A stretch of 54,810 nucleotides of DNA. Source: Candidatus Zipacnadia bacterium. Lineage in GTDB: Bacteria > Armatimonadota > Zipacnadia > Zipacnadales > UBA5352. Both the position numbers and the translations under genes were made by a program. The notes under the pieces were generated by a model. It saw nothing but the letters and a program-made list of their open reading frames with translations, did not search any database and was not told the origin of the DNA. Location: NCBI GenBank assembly GCA_029820945.1, contig JALGUJ010000022.1, forward strand, positions 1 to 54,810. The letters are read 5' to 3'. Below are positions 1 to 8,025 of this stretch, in pieces; position 1 is the stretch's first letter; each line of letters begins with the position of its first letter.

Positions 1-2622
1 TGCGACGGGACGACGCGTCCGGCGGTGGCCGTCCTGGTGCCCGGGGAGCGTAACTTCATCGCCTCGGTGACCGGCGAGGGTGCGACCGCCTGGACGCAGG
101 CGAGCGTGCGCTTCAACTCGGGCGCGGCCACGGACGTGCTCTTGCGCATCTACGGCGACCTCGGGCCCGGCCGCGCCGGCCGCGCCGGCGCGTCGTGGAT
201 CGACGATCCGGCGGTGCTCCCCGCGGGCGAGGCCGTCTCCGAGCGCCCGATCCCCGGCGGCTATTGCGGCCCGCCACCGGGCGAGAACGTGGCGCTGGGC
301 AAGGGCTACGACTGGTCGGATGAGCCCGGCTACTCCCTCTGCACCGACGAGGGAGACGCCACGCAGCTCACCGATGGCCGCCACACCATCGGCTACTTCT
401 GGGTGCAGGAGAGCACGGTCGGCTGGAAGCTTCGCCGGCCGCTGACGCTGACCATCGACCTGGGGCGCACCGAGCCCATCACCGGGCTCTCCTTCAACAC
501 CGCCGCCGGCGTGGCGAGCGTCGGCTGGCCGACCATGATCTTCGTGCTCACCAGTGACGACGGCGAGAGCTTCAGCTACCACGGCGAGCTGATCGCGCTC
601 AGCGCCGAGCATGGCCTTCCCGCGCCCCAGGACTACGTGATCCACCGCTACTTCACCGACCGGCTGAAGGCCGCCGGGCGCTACGTGCGGCTGGTCATCT
701 GCCCGGGCTCCAAGTTCCTATTCTGCGACGAGATCGAGGTCTACCGCGGGGAGTTCCCACCCGCTGAGGCCCCGCCCGGCGAGCCGGTGGAGAGCACCGA
801 CCAGCTCGTTGCCGCGCGCCGGCTCGACGGCATCGTCGGCGTGCGCTGCATGTACGACATCCAGGACATGCGGGCCGCCATCGAGCGCTCCGATGTGGGC
901 GGCGACGTCAAGTCCGACCTGAGCGCCCGGCTCGACGCACTCGCGGAGGAGGTGCGCGCGGCACACGTCACGGACGTTGACTTCTGGCGCGGCATGCCCT
1001 ACACCGACCTGCAGGCCCGCATCTACGCCGTGAACGCGGCGCTGAGGCGCGCGGAGGGGCACCCGGAGCTGGCGGTGTGGCAGAGCAACCGCTGGGACAT
1101 GCTCGACCCGATAGCGGCGCCGGACGGCGACGGGGCGCGCGTGCAGGTCCCGGTCATGAACGGCGAGTGGCGCTCGGCGGCATTCAACCTGACGAACTAC
1201 ATGGACCAGTCGGCCATGGCGCGGATCGCGCTCTCGCTGGATGGCGTTGATGCGAGCTTCATCACCGTGCACGAGGTGCAGTTCGTGCAGACCCAGGACC
1301 GCGCGGTGGTGGCCAACGCGCTGCCGGTGGCGAGTCTGGACCGGGCCGGCCGGGCGCGCATCCCGGTGCCGGCGGGCATGACGAAGCAGGTCTGGCTGAG
1401 CGTGCATCCGGTGGATGTGCCGCCAGGGCGGTATGAAGGGACCATAGAGATCGACATCGCCACCACGACGCTGGAGGTGCCGCTGGCGGTCGAGGTCGTG
1501 CCGCTGGAGCTGCCGCGGCCGCCGGTCTCGGTCTTCGCGTGGGACTACGTGGGCGACAGGGTCAGCTACGCGCCGGGCTTCACGGACCTCGAGGCCATGG
1601 CCCGCAACCTCGACGAGCACTTCGTGGACGCGCCGTGGTGCAATCCCGGCGTCATCCCGTGGCCGGAGGACGGCGCCATCGACGCCGATGGGCACATCAC
1701 CCGGCCGATGGACTTCGGTGAGCTGGACCGGTGGATCGACCGCTTCCCGAATGCCCGCTGCTACTGCATGTACGCGAACGTGGGCTCGGGCAACTTCCGC
1801 GGCACCAAGCGCGGCAGCTACCGCTGGCGCGTGGCGCTCGGCGAGTGGGCGACGGCGATCACCGAGCACCTGCGCGAGCGCGGCGTGCCGCCGGAGCGCT
1901 GGGCCATGCTCATCATTGATGAACCGCACGCCGAGGCGACCGAGCAGACAATCGTGGACTTCGCCCGCGCCCTGAAGGCCGCCGTGCCCGAGCTGCAGGT
2001 CTTCGAGGACCCCGTGAGGCCCGACCCGACGCAGGCCCTGCCGGAGCTGTACGAGGTCAGCGACATCCTCTGCCCCAACCTGCCGCGGCTGTACCGCGGC
2101 GGCCAGAAGGCCATCGACCTCTACCAGGGCCTGCAGGCGCAGGGCAAGCGTTTCTTCGTCTACCAGTGCTCGGGCCCGCACAAGCTGCTGGACCCGATCA
2201 CCTACCACCGGCTGCAGTTCTGGCATGCCTGGCAACTCGGCGCCACCGGCTCGGGCTACTGGGGCTACGTGGACGCCTCAGGCACCCGCTCGAGCTGGGA
2301 CAACTTCAAGTGCGGCGGCACCAGCTACTCGATGGTCTACGCGGACGACGGGAACCACCTCGCGGACAGCAAGCAATGGGAGGCCGTGCGCGAGGGCGCC
2401 GAGGACTACACATACCTGTGGATGCTGCGCGAGGCCCTCGCCGAGCATGAGGGCGAGAGCACCGATGCCGTGCGCGAGGCCCGCGCGCTGCTGCAGGCCC
2501 TGCCCGACCAGGTGGCGGCCACGTACAGCCAGGGCACCCACCGGTGGGCGGATGACCGCGACCGCTCGGTGCCCGACGAGGCACGAGAGCGGGTGCTGCG
2601 CGCGCTGGTGGCGCTGCAGTAG
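1..2622 (+). CDS. GH123/DUF4091-like glycosidase with discoidin domain, 5' end beyond window
   Basis: The frame is open from the first base with no stop before the GTG at 25, so the true start and any signal peptide lie outside the window. Bases about 280-750 encode an F5/8 type C (discoidin) carbohydrate-binding domain (LTDGRH, LTIDLG and YVRLVI patterns). A beta-sandwich stretch follows, then a TIM-barrel-like domain from about base 1530. IIDEPH near 1910-1925 carries the adjacent Asp-Glu pair that GH123 beta-N-acetylgalactosaminidases use for substrate-assisted catalysis. The C-terminal GYWGYVD and EDYTYLWMLREAL segments are typical of the DUF4091/GH123 family. It probably acts outside the cytoplasm on amino-sugar glycans. 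Family membership is fairly sure; the exact substrate is inference. It converges on the next gene with an 8-base gap and no clear terminator hairpin. Confidence 0.85.
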   Translation, partial: CDGTTRPAVAVLVPGERNFIASVTGEGATAWTQASVRFNSGAATDVLLRIYGDLGPGRAGRAGASWIDDPAVLPAGEAVSERPIPGGYCGPPPGENVALGKGYDWSDEPGYSLCTDEGDATQLTDGRHTIGYFWVQESTVGWKLRRPLTLTIDLGRTEPITGLSFNTAAGVASVGWPTMIFVLTSDDGESFSYHGELIALSAEHGLPAPQDYVIHRYFTDRLKAAGRYVRLVICPGSKFLFCDEIEVYRGEFPPAEAPPGEPVESTDQLVAARRLDGIVGVRCMYDIQDMRAAIERSDVGGDVKSDLSARLDALAEEVRAAHVTDVDFWRGMPYTDLQARIYAVNAALRRAEGHPELAVWQSNRWDMLDPIAAPDGDGARVQVPVMNGEWRSAAFNLTNYMDQSAMARIALSLDGVDASFITVHEVQFVQTQDRAVVANALPVASLDRAGRARIPVPAGMTKQVWLSVHPVDVPPGRYEGTIEIDIATTTLEVPLAVEVVPLELPRPPVSVFAWDYVGDRVSYAPGFTDLEAMARNLDEHFVDAPWCNPGVIPWPEDGAIDADGHITRPMDFGELDRWIDRFPNARCYCMYANVGSGNFRGTKRGSYRWRVALGEWATAITEHLRERGVPPERWAMLIIDEPHAEATEQTIVDFARALKAAVPELQVFEDPVRPDPTQALPELYEVSDILCPNLPRLYRGGQKAIDLYQGLQAQGKRFFVYQCSGPHKLLDPITYHRLQFWHAWQLGATGSGYWGYVDASGTRSSWDNFKCGGTSYSMVYADDGNHLADSKQWEAVREGAEDYTYLWMLREALAEHEGESTDAVREARALLQALPDQVAATYSQGTHRWADDRDRSVPDEARERVLRALVALQ

Positions 2623-2630
2623 CACGCGGG

Positions 2631-3011
2631 CTATGCCGGGCCATCCCCCGCGCCGGGACGCGCCTCCCCGGCGGCCCAGTTGTAGTACTGCTCCATCAGC
2701 GTCGCGTTGGGGACGAGAACTGCGTCGGCGCCGCCCGCGGGGTCCATGACGCCGTGCAGGAGTTCGGTGCGTGTTATGGTCGCCTGCCGGCCGTCGGCGA
2801 GCGTGAACACATGGCCCTCGGGGGGCCGGCTCTGGCTGTGCCTGAGGTAGTAGTAGCCGAGGACCGAGAGCACGAGCCGCCGGCCGCGCATGCTAAATGA
2901 CCAGGCCACGAGGTTCCTCGGGCTGCACCGGGCGCGCGGCTGCTCGACCGGTACGGGGGCCTCCCGGGTGACCGTCGGCAACGGCAGCAGCAACGCCAGC
3001 GCGAGCAGCAC
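2631..3011 (-). CDS. Small exported protein of unknown function
   Basis: About 126 residues starting at a GTG. The first 13 or so residues are a leucine-rich hydrophobic stretch that looks like a signal peptide or membrane anchor. The rest is soluble, with an SVLGYYYLRHSQ segment and a C-terminal part (LADGRQATITRTELLHG) that suggests beta-hairpins. I do not recognise a family. It lies 29 bases downstream of the beta-propeller gene on the same strand. An AGGGGAGGA box sits about 14 bases before the GTG, rather far for a ribosome binding site. It may be the last gene of the 7357-2631 transcript. A truncated protein cannot be excluded. Confidence 0.5.
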   Translation of the reverse strand: MLLALALLLPLPTVTREAPVPVEQPRARCSPRNLVAWSFSMRGRRLVLSVLGYYYLRHSQSRPPEGHVFTLADGRQATITRTELLHGVMDPAGGADAVLVPNATLMEQYYNWAAGEARPGAGDGPA

Positions 3012-3040
3012 CGCGAGGATCGGAACGTCCTCCCCTCAGA

Positions 3041-4489
3041 TCAACGGGCGGCACGGACGGTGTAGAGATCGGCCTTGCGCAGGGCGATCTCCAGCCGGAT
3101 GACCCGTCCCGTCAGCGCGGCCAGCGAGCGCTCGCCCCACGTGACCCCGTGGGCGACGCTATCGCCGCTGAACGGTGTGCAGTCAGCATAATCATACCCG
3201 GAAACGGGCTCGCGATGGGGGTCGGAGACGCGAATCTCGATCTCTCCGCCCGATGCGTCCGCGTTGATGACCAGGTCGCCGCCGGGCCAGAGGATCTGGC
3301 GGGTGACGACCACGCCGCCGCCGTCCGGCCCTCTCAGTGAGACGAAGCCGCCCGTACGGATGGTGGTCAGGCCGATCCCTGCGGTCCGGTCGCGGCTGCG
3401 GTGCGGGCCGTCATGGCCGGAGTAGTAGAGCCACCACTCATCGCCGACCTCGACCCACCCGGCGGCTCCGAAGACCATGCCATCGTCCCACGAGCCCTCC
3501 TCGCCCAGCTCGATGAGCATGGGGCGCGTGGGCAGGCGCTCGAAGTTGACCCCGTCGCGGCTGAAGGCCAGCTCGGTCATGATGTCGGTGTTCATCCTGA
3601 AGGGCCACAGGAAGCCCCAGTAGATGCCCGCGTGGCGCATCACCGGCATCCCGTAGAAGAAGTTCATCCCGCGCTGCAGGTCAAGCTCGTCCGGGATGAT
3701 CAGCATGCTCGGGTGCTGATCCGCCAGCCAGTCCGTCCACAGCTCTTCCGAGCGCAGCCCGGCGACCCGCCGCGGTCGGCCTCTGTCGCGCATCTCCTCC
3801 CCGTCGGCGTACCGTTCCTTGGCGCGGCAGAAGAGCATGAACTCCTCGCGCCGCTCGTCCCACATGATGGTGTTGTGCGTGTCGGAGTGGAAGTGCGCGA
3901 TACGCATGACGCTGTCGGGGTCCCAGTGGACGCCGTCCTGGGAGCCGACCAGGTGCAGCCCGCCGATGCCCGTGTAGGACATCACGTAACGGTAGCCCCT
4001 CCGCGCCTCCTCGGGCACATCGATGATATGCGGGCTGGAGGCCCGCCGCCCGTCGTGGCCCCGCCAGACGATGTTGCGCTCCTCGCCCGGCCAGTCGTAG
4101 AGGCCCAGGTCGGGGAGATCCCAGTGAAGCCCGTCATCGGACTCGGCGTAGGCGACGGCGTAGAGTGGGATTCGCGGTACCTGGCCCGTCTCATCCGAGA
4201 CGTCTGCGTGGGTCTGGAACCACATGCGGAAGAGGCCGGTCGCCGGGTCGCGGAGGACCTGTACATAGCCGCCGGTTCCGGCAATCAGCGGGTTGTCCGG
4301 GTGCTTCACGGGCTGATGGAATGCGCGCACCACGTTCTCGGTGGAGCGGCTCGCCCAGCGGTTGTCCACCAGCCAGTCATCGACGAAGTACTGCGGCTCA
4401 TGCCCGATCTCGATGGGCTCGGTCGGGATCATCGCGAGCACCTCAGTGGCGACCATCATTAGCGCCGTGATGGGGAGCAGACGTAACAC
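3041..4489 (-). CDS. Secreted five-bladed beta-propeller protein (GH32/43/62-like)
   Basis: About 482 residues. I chose the GTG at 4489 because a GGAGG lies 8 bases upstream and because this start removes overlap with the preceding gene, which ends at 4506. The N-terminus (LRLLPITALMMVATEVLA) is a clear signal peptide. The mature part has repeated propeller-blade signatures: PDNPLIAGTGGYVQVLRDPATGLFRMW, split here as PDNPLIAG and FRMWFQTH; YAESDDGLHWDLPDLGL; IMWDERREEFMLFCRA; FSRDGVNFERLP; GDEWWLYYSGHDG. This matches the 5-bladed glycosyl-hydrolase fold shared by GH32, GH43, GH62 and related inverting or retaining enzymes. The catalytic acids cannot be assigned by eye, so a glycosidase role is likely but the substrate is unknown. 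It is predicted to be exported and probably co-transcribed with the upstream URO-D gene. Confidence 0.75.
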   Translation of the reverse strand: MLRLLPITALMMVATEVLAMIPTEPIEIGHEPQYFVDDWLVDNRWASRSTENVVRAFHQPVKHPDNPLIAGTGGYVQVLRDPATGLFRMWFQTHADVSDETGQVPRIPLYAVAYAESDDGLHWDLPDLGLYDWPGEERNIVWRGHDGRRASSPHIIDVPEEARRGYRYVMSYTGIGGLHLVGSQDGVHWDPDSVMRIAHFHSDTHNTIMWDERREEFMLFCRAKERYADGEEMRDRGRPRRVAGLRSEELWTDWLADQHPSMLIIPDELDLQRGMNFFYGMPVMRHAGIYWGFLWPFRMNTDIMTELAFSRDGVNFERLPTRPMLIELGEEGSWDDGMVFGAAGWVEVGDEWWLYYSGHDGPHRSRDRTAGIGLTTIRTGGFVSLRGPDGGGVVVTRQILWPGGDLVINADASGGEIEIRVSDPHREPVSGYDYADCTPFSGDSVAHGVTWGERSLAALTGRVIRLEIALRKADLYTVRAAR

Positions 4490-4505
4490 GCACACGGCCT
4501 CCGTC

Positions 4506-5306
4506 TCAAGAGCGGTTGAGCGCCTCATCGTACAGGGCGAGCACATTCGCGAGGGGCGTGTCGGGCTGGATGCAGTGCGCGGGGGCCAGGATGTACCCGC
4601 CCCCCTCGCCCACGACCTTGATGCGCTCCCGCACCTCGCGCCGCACGTCCTCAGCCGTGCCGTGCGGAAGCGTCCGCTGCGTGCTGACCAGGCCGCAGAA
4701 CGTCAGGTCGGCGCCGAACTCGCGCTTGATGGCCGCCGGGTCCACGCCCTCCGGCTCGGGCTGCATGGCGTCGAGGATGTCCAGGCCCATCTCGACGAAG
4801 GTGGGCATGATCTCGTGCGTGTCGCCGCAGGAGTGCAGCATCGCCAGGCAGCCGTGCTCGTGTGCGAGGTCGATGAACGGCCGGATGCGCGGGACGAAGA
4901 AGTTGTCGAAGACCTCGGGCGGAAACAGCCGCCCGCGCTGGTCGCCGCAGTCCTCGCCGATGTGCAGGATGTCGATCGCCCCACCGGCCGCCTCCAGCCC
5001 GCGGCGGCAGTATTCGAGGTAGTGCTCGACGCGCCGGTCGATGATCGCCACGCCGACCGGGTCGCGCGTCATGATGTCGATCAGCACCCGCTCCATCCCC
5101 CGCCCGCGCGAGACGCCGTTGACGATGTCGGGCATGCCGGCTCCGCCGAAGATGACCGCGTAGTCGCCCAGCGCCTCCAGCAGGGCGCGGTCACCGAAGT
5201 GGTCCTGCAGTTGCGCCCTGATCTCCGGCGTCAGATAGACCTGCAGAGGCACGCGGTCGGGCTCCTCATGGCCGCACGCGGTCAGAACGCGCTCCCTGGA
5301 GGTCAC
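4506..5306 (-). CDS. Uroporphyrinogen-decarboxylase-fold (URO-D/MtaA-like) protein, internally shortened
   Basis: About 266 residues, starting at GTG 5306 with the family-typical TSRERVLTACGHEEPDRVP. Later motifs are standard: IDILHIGEDCG, the LHSCGDTHEIMP cysteine/histidine motif near residue 158 (a zinc site in the corrinoid methyltransferase branch of this fold), and the C-terminal GGGYILAPAHCIQPD. Members are normally near 340 residues. This one jumps from the N-terminal LLEALG directly to DYAVIFGG, so roughly 75-80 residues usually found there appear absent while the frame stays open. A GGGAGG sits only one base before the GTG, so the start is uncertain. The upstream gene overlaps its first 41 bases. 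In such genomes these proteins are usually methyltransferase-like rather than haem enzymes; the true role here is unknown. Confidence 0.75.
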   Translation of the reverse strand: MTSRERVLTACGHEEPDRVPLQVYLTPEIRAQLQDHFGDRALLEALGDYAVIFGGAGMPDIVNGVSRGRGMERVLIDIMTRDPVGVAIIDRRVEHYLEYCRRGLEAAGGAIDILHIGEDCGDQRGRLFPPEVFDNFFVPRIRPFIDLAHEHGCLAMLHSCGDTHEIMPTFVEMGLDILDAMQPEPEGVDPAAIKREFGADLTFCGLVSTQRTLPHGTAEDVRREVRERIKVVGEGGGYILAPAHCIQPDTPLANVLALYDEALNRS

Positions 5307-5931
5307 GCCTCCCGACCTGCCTGATGGCCCCGACCTCGCGCAGAGTGTAGGCCATCCTGCCGGCGAGACGCCTGCGGATCCCGCCGCACTCGCGGATGTC
5401 CGCAACCGTGAACTCCTCCGGCAGGCCCTCGGGGAGCAGCCGCGCGAGCTCCGTGGGCCGCTCGAAGCGGTGGCGATCGAGGATGGCCATGAGCTGGTGG
5501 CCGACGATGGAGGTGCCGCCGCGCCGCCAGCTCCCCTCGCCGTCATCGCAGCGCAGCTCGCGCTCCACGACGACGATCAGCTCCAGGGCGATGTTCTCGC
5601 GCGCGAGCAGGCGCGTGGCGTGGACCAGCTCGTCGAAGACCTCCACCGACCGCCAGCGCTTGGGTGAGCGGCGGCAGGACAGCTCCTCGCCCGTGTCCGG
5701 GTCGATATGCGCGATGTACTTGAATCGCGGCAGGGGATACACCAGCACCACGGGGTGCTCGCCCGCAAGCGCATGGAGCTTGTCGCGGATGGCGGTGAAG
5801 GAGCCGGTCTGTACCTCGTAGATGACCCCGCCGCGGACGGCGTCGGCGAAGTAGCCGTCCATCTCGACCTCGACCTGCCCATCAGCGCCCGCGTAGAAGC
5901 GCTGCAGGTCCTGGTGTAAGGCGGAAGGCAT
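5266..5931 (-). CDS. Conserved hypothetical protein with nuclease-like core (ExQ motif)
   Basis: About 221 residues from ATG 5931, with an ideal AGGAGG six bases upstream. The N-terminal third reads as beta-alpha-beta: EVEMDGYFAD (residues 21-30), VIYEVQTGSF (37-46), the helix TAIRDKLHAL and the strand PVVLVYPL. This acidic-strand / ExQ / helix / strand order resembles the PD-(D/E)XK endonuclease core, with Glu39 and Gln41 as candidate residues. CoiA-type nucleases also use a Gln variant. A SPKRWRSVEVFDELV segment follows, and the end (EFTVADIRECGGIRRRLAGRMAYTLREVGAI) looks like a winged helix. I recall similar uncharacterised proteins in Chloroflexi and Thermus, but no function. The 3' end overlaps the next gene by 41 bases. 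No partner nuclease, methylase or helicase is adjacent. A nuclease role is inference only. Confidence 0.65.
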   Translation of the reverse strand: MPSALHQDLQRFYAGADGQVEVEMDGYFADAVRGGVIYEVQTGSFTAIRDKLHALAGEHPVVLVYPLPRFKYIAHIDPDTGEELSCRRSPKRWRSVEVFDELVHATRLLARENIALELIVVVERELRCDDGEGSWRRGGTSIVGHQLMAILDRHRFERPTELARLLPEGLPEEFTVADIRECGGIRRRLAGRMAYTLREVGAIRQVGRRDLQGARSDRVRP

Positions 5932-5964
5932 GGTCGTCCTCCTGCCATCAGGCCGTTAACGTTG

Positions 5965-6081
5965 GACAGGCATTCCTGCCTGTCAATGCCGTTGGCAATG
6001 GTGGCGTTGGCGTCTCTCCGGGGGAACGACCGACAGGCTGGGAAGCCTGTCCTACCAACGACCGCGAATAACCGTTCGCGG
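5965..6081. repeat. Inverted pair of REP-like hairpins plus a third hairpin (BIME-like)
   Basis: This lies in the 193-base gap between two minus-strand genes. Hairpin 1 at 5965-5984 is GACAGGCA, TTCC, TGCCTGTC (8-bp perfect stem). Hairpin 2 at 6032-6051 is GACAGGCT, GGGA, AGCCTGTC (8-bp perfect stem). Read outward, both stems are followed by related flanks (CCAACG on one side, CCTACCAACG on the other), so the two units are inverted copies, as in bacterial interspersed mosaic elements. A third stem at 6062-6081, CCGCGAA, TAACCG, TTCGCGG, follows directly. There is no T-run, so they are not classical terminators. Such elements are usually spread by RAYT transposases acting in trans; none is encoded here. 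Confidence 0.7.
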
Positions 6082-6124
6082 CCTGCTGGCGATCTCCGCT
6101 CCCGATCCCCCCATCCTCTGCTTT

Positions 6125-7357
6125 TCACGCATACTTCTCGGCGATCTCGATCCCAAGTTGCGCCCAGTCGCGCAGGCGCCCCTCGCGCCCGTTGAGGGTC
6201 TCCAACTCGCGCAGGACCACCTGATACGGATGGCCCTGCAGGCGCGAGAGGCCCCATTCAAGGTGCTCGCGGTGGTCGTCGAGCGTGTCGGGCAACGTCA
6301 CCTGGGCGGCGGACTGCCGCCACATGATGCAGTAGTCCGTGCCACAGGCCTCGATGGCCTCCTCGAGATCGGTCCAGAAGCTGGAGACGAAGACGCGCAG
6401 GTTCGGGATGCCCAGCACGATGTCGGTCTTGTTCGACAGGCACTCGCAGCAGCCGTACTGGACGCGCCCGAAGCTCTGGAAAAGCATCTTCTGGTAGCTG
6501 AGCAGGAACTCCTCGTGCATCGCCGGCCCGACGGTGTCGAACTCCTGCGAGTTGGCCGCCACCCAGAGGTTATGCAGGCCGACCGGTCCCTCCGCGGGCG
6601 GATCATTGACCGGATCGGAGCAGAACATCGGCTCGTGGTTGTTGGGGGTGAGCACCCCCGCCTCCTCGGCCGCACGCATGGCGTTGAGGACCCCCTCGGT
6701 GAGCTTCGCCATGGCGCGGTGAACCAGGTCGGGGCGGAAGGCGAGGTCCTCCATCAGCGGAGCCATGCCCCGGAGCTGCTCCAGGTAGGCGCCGAGCTGA
6801 GGCACCAGCGGCGGACGGCCCTCGATCCGCACGGGCATGGCGTCGCCGAGGATGTCCTGCATCTGCGCCGCCGCGCGCTCGGTGGCGTCCCGGTCATAGA
6901 CGAAGGTCGGCACGCGCAGCTTCTCGTAGTCCTCGGGCGTCTCGATCGGGTGGTAGTAGCGGAAGCCGCCCTGCTCGGTGGAGCCGATGGACTGGTGCAC
7001 GGGCAGCCCCCAGGTCGGCTCCTCCTGCGGGCGGATGACGGCACTGACCGGCCACCACGGCTCGCGGATGTGATCGTCCCCTACCCACTCCTTGTACAGA
7101 TCGCGCCTCAGAACTCGCTCGACGTTGCGGCAGGACGGATGCTCGCAGAGCAGGTCGCTCTCCGGCATGATTTCGCGCCAGACGCCGGCGGGCCGGCACC
7201 ACACCGGCGCGCGGTCGGGCCTCCGCAGCTCGTTGACATCGCGCCACCGCTGTCGGCGCCGCTCGTACTCCTCGCTCTGCGCCAGCTCCATGACCCGGCG
7301 GGCGAGGTCCCGGACGATGCGCAGGTCGGCGGCGGGGAGACCTGTGCTCCCTGTCAC
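6125..7357 (-). CDS. URO-D-fold protein of the cysteine-rich (GCCE) methyltransferase-like branch
   Basis: About 410 residues from GTG 7357, with GGAG eight bases upstream. The layout is that of the larger URO-D/cobalamin-independent-methionine-synthase-like group. It has an N-terminal helix (RRVMELAQSEEYERRRQRW), a central barrel with IETPEDYEKLRVPTF and EEFLLSYQKMLFQSFG, then YGCCECLSNKTDIVLGIPNL (about residues 300-318), a cysteine cluster that probably binds zinc or a thiol/corrinoid substrate. It carries no haem-specific signature, so it should not be called hemE. It starts the 7357-2631 minus-strand run and faces the flavodoxin gene across 146 bases that must contain both promoters; no convincing -35/-10 pair stands out there. 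It is a likely cytoplasmic methyl- or decarboxylase-type enzyme; the substrate is unknown. Confidence 0.75.
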   Translation of the reverse strand: MTGSTGLPAADLRIVRDLARRVMELAQSEEYERRRQRWRDVNELRRPDRAPVWCRPAGVWREIMPESDLLCEHPSCRNVERVLRRDLYKEWVGDDHIREPWWPVSAVIRPQEEPTWGLPVHQSIGSTEQGGFRYYHPIETPEDYEKLRVPTFVYDRDATERAAAQMQDILGDAMPVRIEGRPPLVPQLGAYLEQLRGMAPLMEDLAFRPDLVHRAMAKLTEGVLNAMRAAEEAGVLTPNNHEPMFCSDPVNDPPAEGPVGLHNLWVAANSQEFDTVGPAMHEEFLLSYQKMLFQSFGRVQYGCCECLSNKTDIVLGIPNLRVFVSSFWTDLEEAIEACGTDYCIMWRQSAAQVTLPDTLDDHREHLEWGLSRLQGHPYQVVLRELETLNGREGRLRDWAQLGIEIAEKYA

Positions 7358-7503
7358 TGCAACGCTCCATTCTCTGCAGAGCTATGGTCAGACGAGTATT
7401 CACCGCGGGAGCCCGCACTCCTCGCCGCCCGGCGCACAGGTGCTCCGAGCCGGGGCGGGGAAGTCGCTCCTGTTCGGGGATGAGTTCGCGTGGAGGTGCC
7501 ACG

Positions 7504-8025
7504 ATGCGCGCGTTAGTGGTCTACTACTCGCGATCCGGCGTCACGAGGAAGGCCTGTGAGGCGGTCGCGGCGGCACTCGCCAAGCATGAGGGGGTCGAGG
7601 CCGTCGTCGAAGAGCTGATCGACCGGACCGATCGCGCCGGGATGACGGGCTGGCTGAGCGCGGGCAGGGATGCCACGCTCAAGAGGGAGACGGAGATCGA
7701 GCCGGTGCAGGCGGATGTGGGCTCCTTCGATCTGGTGGTCATCGGCACGCCGGTGTGGGCCTTCACCTGCACGCCGGCGGCCAGGGCCTTCTGCGAGCAG
7801 TTCGCCGATGATCTGGAGCGCGTTGCCTTCGTCGCGACGATGGGCGGCTCGGGCGACAGGGGCGCGTACGAGCTCATGGAGCGGTCCTGTGGCACGCCGC
7901 CGATCGCGACCCTGAGCCTCATCGACCGCCACGTCAGAGGTGAGGACGGGGACGGGTACGTCGCGAAGGTTGAGGCCTTCGCGCAGGAGCTGCTCGGGGC
8001 CGGGGGCTCAGCCAGCGGGCACTGA
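7504..8025 (+). CDS. Flavodoxin-family protein
   Basis: 173 residues from ATG 7504, with GGAGG seven bases upstream. The N-terminal ALVVYYSRSGVTRK is the FMN phosphate-binding loop of flavodoxins. The second FMN loop region follows in DLVVIGTPVWAFTCTPAARAF, and the third in FVATMGGSGDRGAYELME. Length and topology fit a short-chain flavodoxin or flavodoxin/nitric-oxide-synthase-type domain. It is cytoplasmic, with no signal peptide or membrane segment. It would carry electrons as an FMN protein; no partner reductase is in the window. The gene is divergent from the URO-D-like gene and its last 18 bases overlap, tail to tail, the end of the next minus-strand gene. Confidence 0.85.
   Translation: MRALVVYYSRSGVTRKACEAVAAALAKHEGVEAVVEELIDRTDRAGMTGWLSAGRDATLKRETEIEPVQADVGSFDLVVIGTPVWAFTCTPAARAFCEQFADDLERVAFVATMGGSGDRGAYELMERSCGTPPIATLSLIDRHVRGEDGDGYVAKVEAFAQELLGAGGSASGH

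Noticed and set aside
5965-6081. Hairpins considered as intrinsic terminators
   Set aside because: None is followed by a T-run on either strand, and they lie inside a collinear gene run.
6125-7357. Annotation as haem biosynthesis hemE
   Set aside because: The cysteine-rich GCCE motif, the length and the lack of URO-D active-site signatures point to the methyltransferase-like branch of the fold.
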